NCBI GenBank assembly: GCA_946055445.1
Contig: CAMGGF010000104.1
Coordinates: 1 to 5,400, forward strand
DNA length: 5,400 nt
DNA from: an uncultured Ruminococcus sp.
Lineage (GTDB): Bacteria > Bacillota > Clostridia > Oscillospirales > Acutalibacteraceae
Direction of reading: 5' to 3'
Shown: positions 5,400-5,400 of the stretch, piece after piece
How the letters are laid out: every line of letters starts with the position of its first letter
Position numbering within the stretch: the first letter of the stretch is position 1
Position numbers and translations under genes: made by a program
Notes under the pieces: model-generated
What the model was told of the DNA's origin: nothing
Seen by the model: only the letters and a program-made list of their open reading frames with translations
The model's database searches: none

Positions 5400-5400
5400 T

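Overview
The window looks like chromosomal DNA from a gut-type anaerobic clostridium (Oscillospiraceae/Ruminococcaceae-like Firmicutes). This is inferred from strong AGGAGG-type ribosome binding sites, moderate GC, a Cu(I) ATPase with a C-terminal metal-binding domain, and a secreted BspA-type leucine-rich-repeat protein ending in dockerin motifs. No species can be named from the sequence alone. No RNA gene, CRISPR array, insertion sequence or origin is visible, and no gene-free stretch reaches 300 bases.

Layout. Positions 2-1171 (+) hold the 3' part of a copper-exporting P1B-1 ATPase (CopA). Its reading frame runs on into a C-terminal CopZ-like HMA domain that has its own Shine-Dalgarno sequence and ATG (957-973). 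A bidirectional hairpin terminator at 1194-1231 separates it from a convergent gene at 1234-2772 (-), which encodes a secreted protein of about ten LRR_5 repeats followed by four dockerin calcium loops (two tandem dockerin modules). That gene has its own promoter (2814-2842), which lies in a tandem 12-bp repeat. Upstream of it a terminator (about 2854-2908) closes a three-gene metal operon read on the minus strand: an ArsR/SmtB-type repressor (4985-5335), a stand-alone 72-aa HMA metal-binding protein (4774-4992), and a P1B-2 Zn/Cd/Pb-exporting ATPase (2916-4763). The operon promoter at the right edge (5371-5399) overlaps an ArsR-type inverted repeat and an extra half-site.

How the genes work together. 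The repressor should sit on its own promoter and come off when Zn(II), Cd(II) or Pb(II) fills its sensor sites. This would induce the small HMA protein and the ATPase, which exports the metal. CopA, on the other strand, exports Cu(I). The dockerin/LRR gene between the two metal systems appears to be an independent surface-protein unit with no visible link to metals.

The points most worth a second look are the two ATPase/HMA junctions. In CopA the HMA is fused but keeps a complete internal start site, and removing one A from an A6 run would create a stop codon that separates the two. In the Zn/Cd operon the HMA is separate, and skipping one U in a U6 run just before UGA would fuse it in frame to the ATPase. 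These may be evolutionary remnants, recoding sites or homopolymer errors; the window alone cannot decide.
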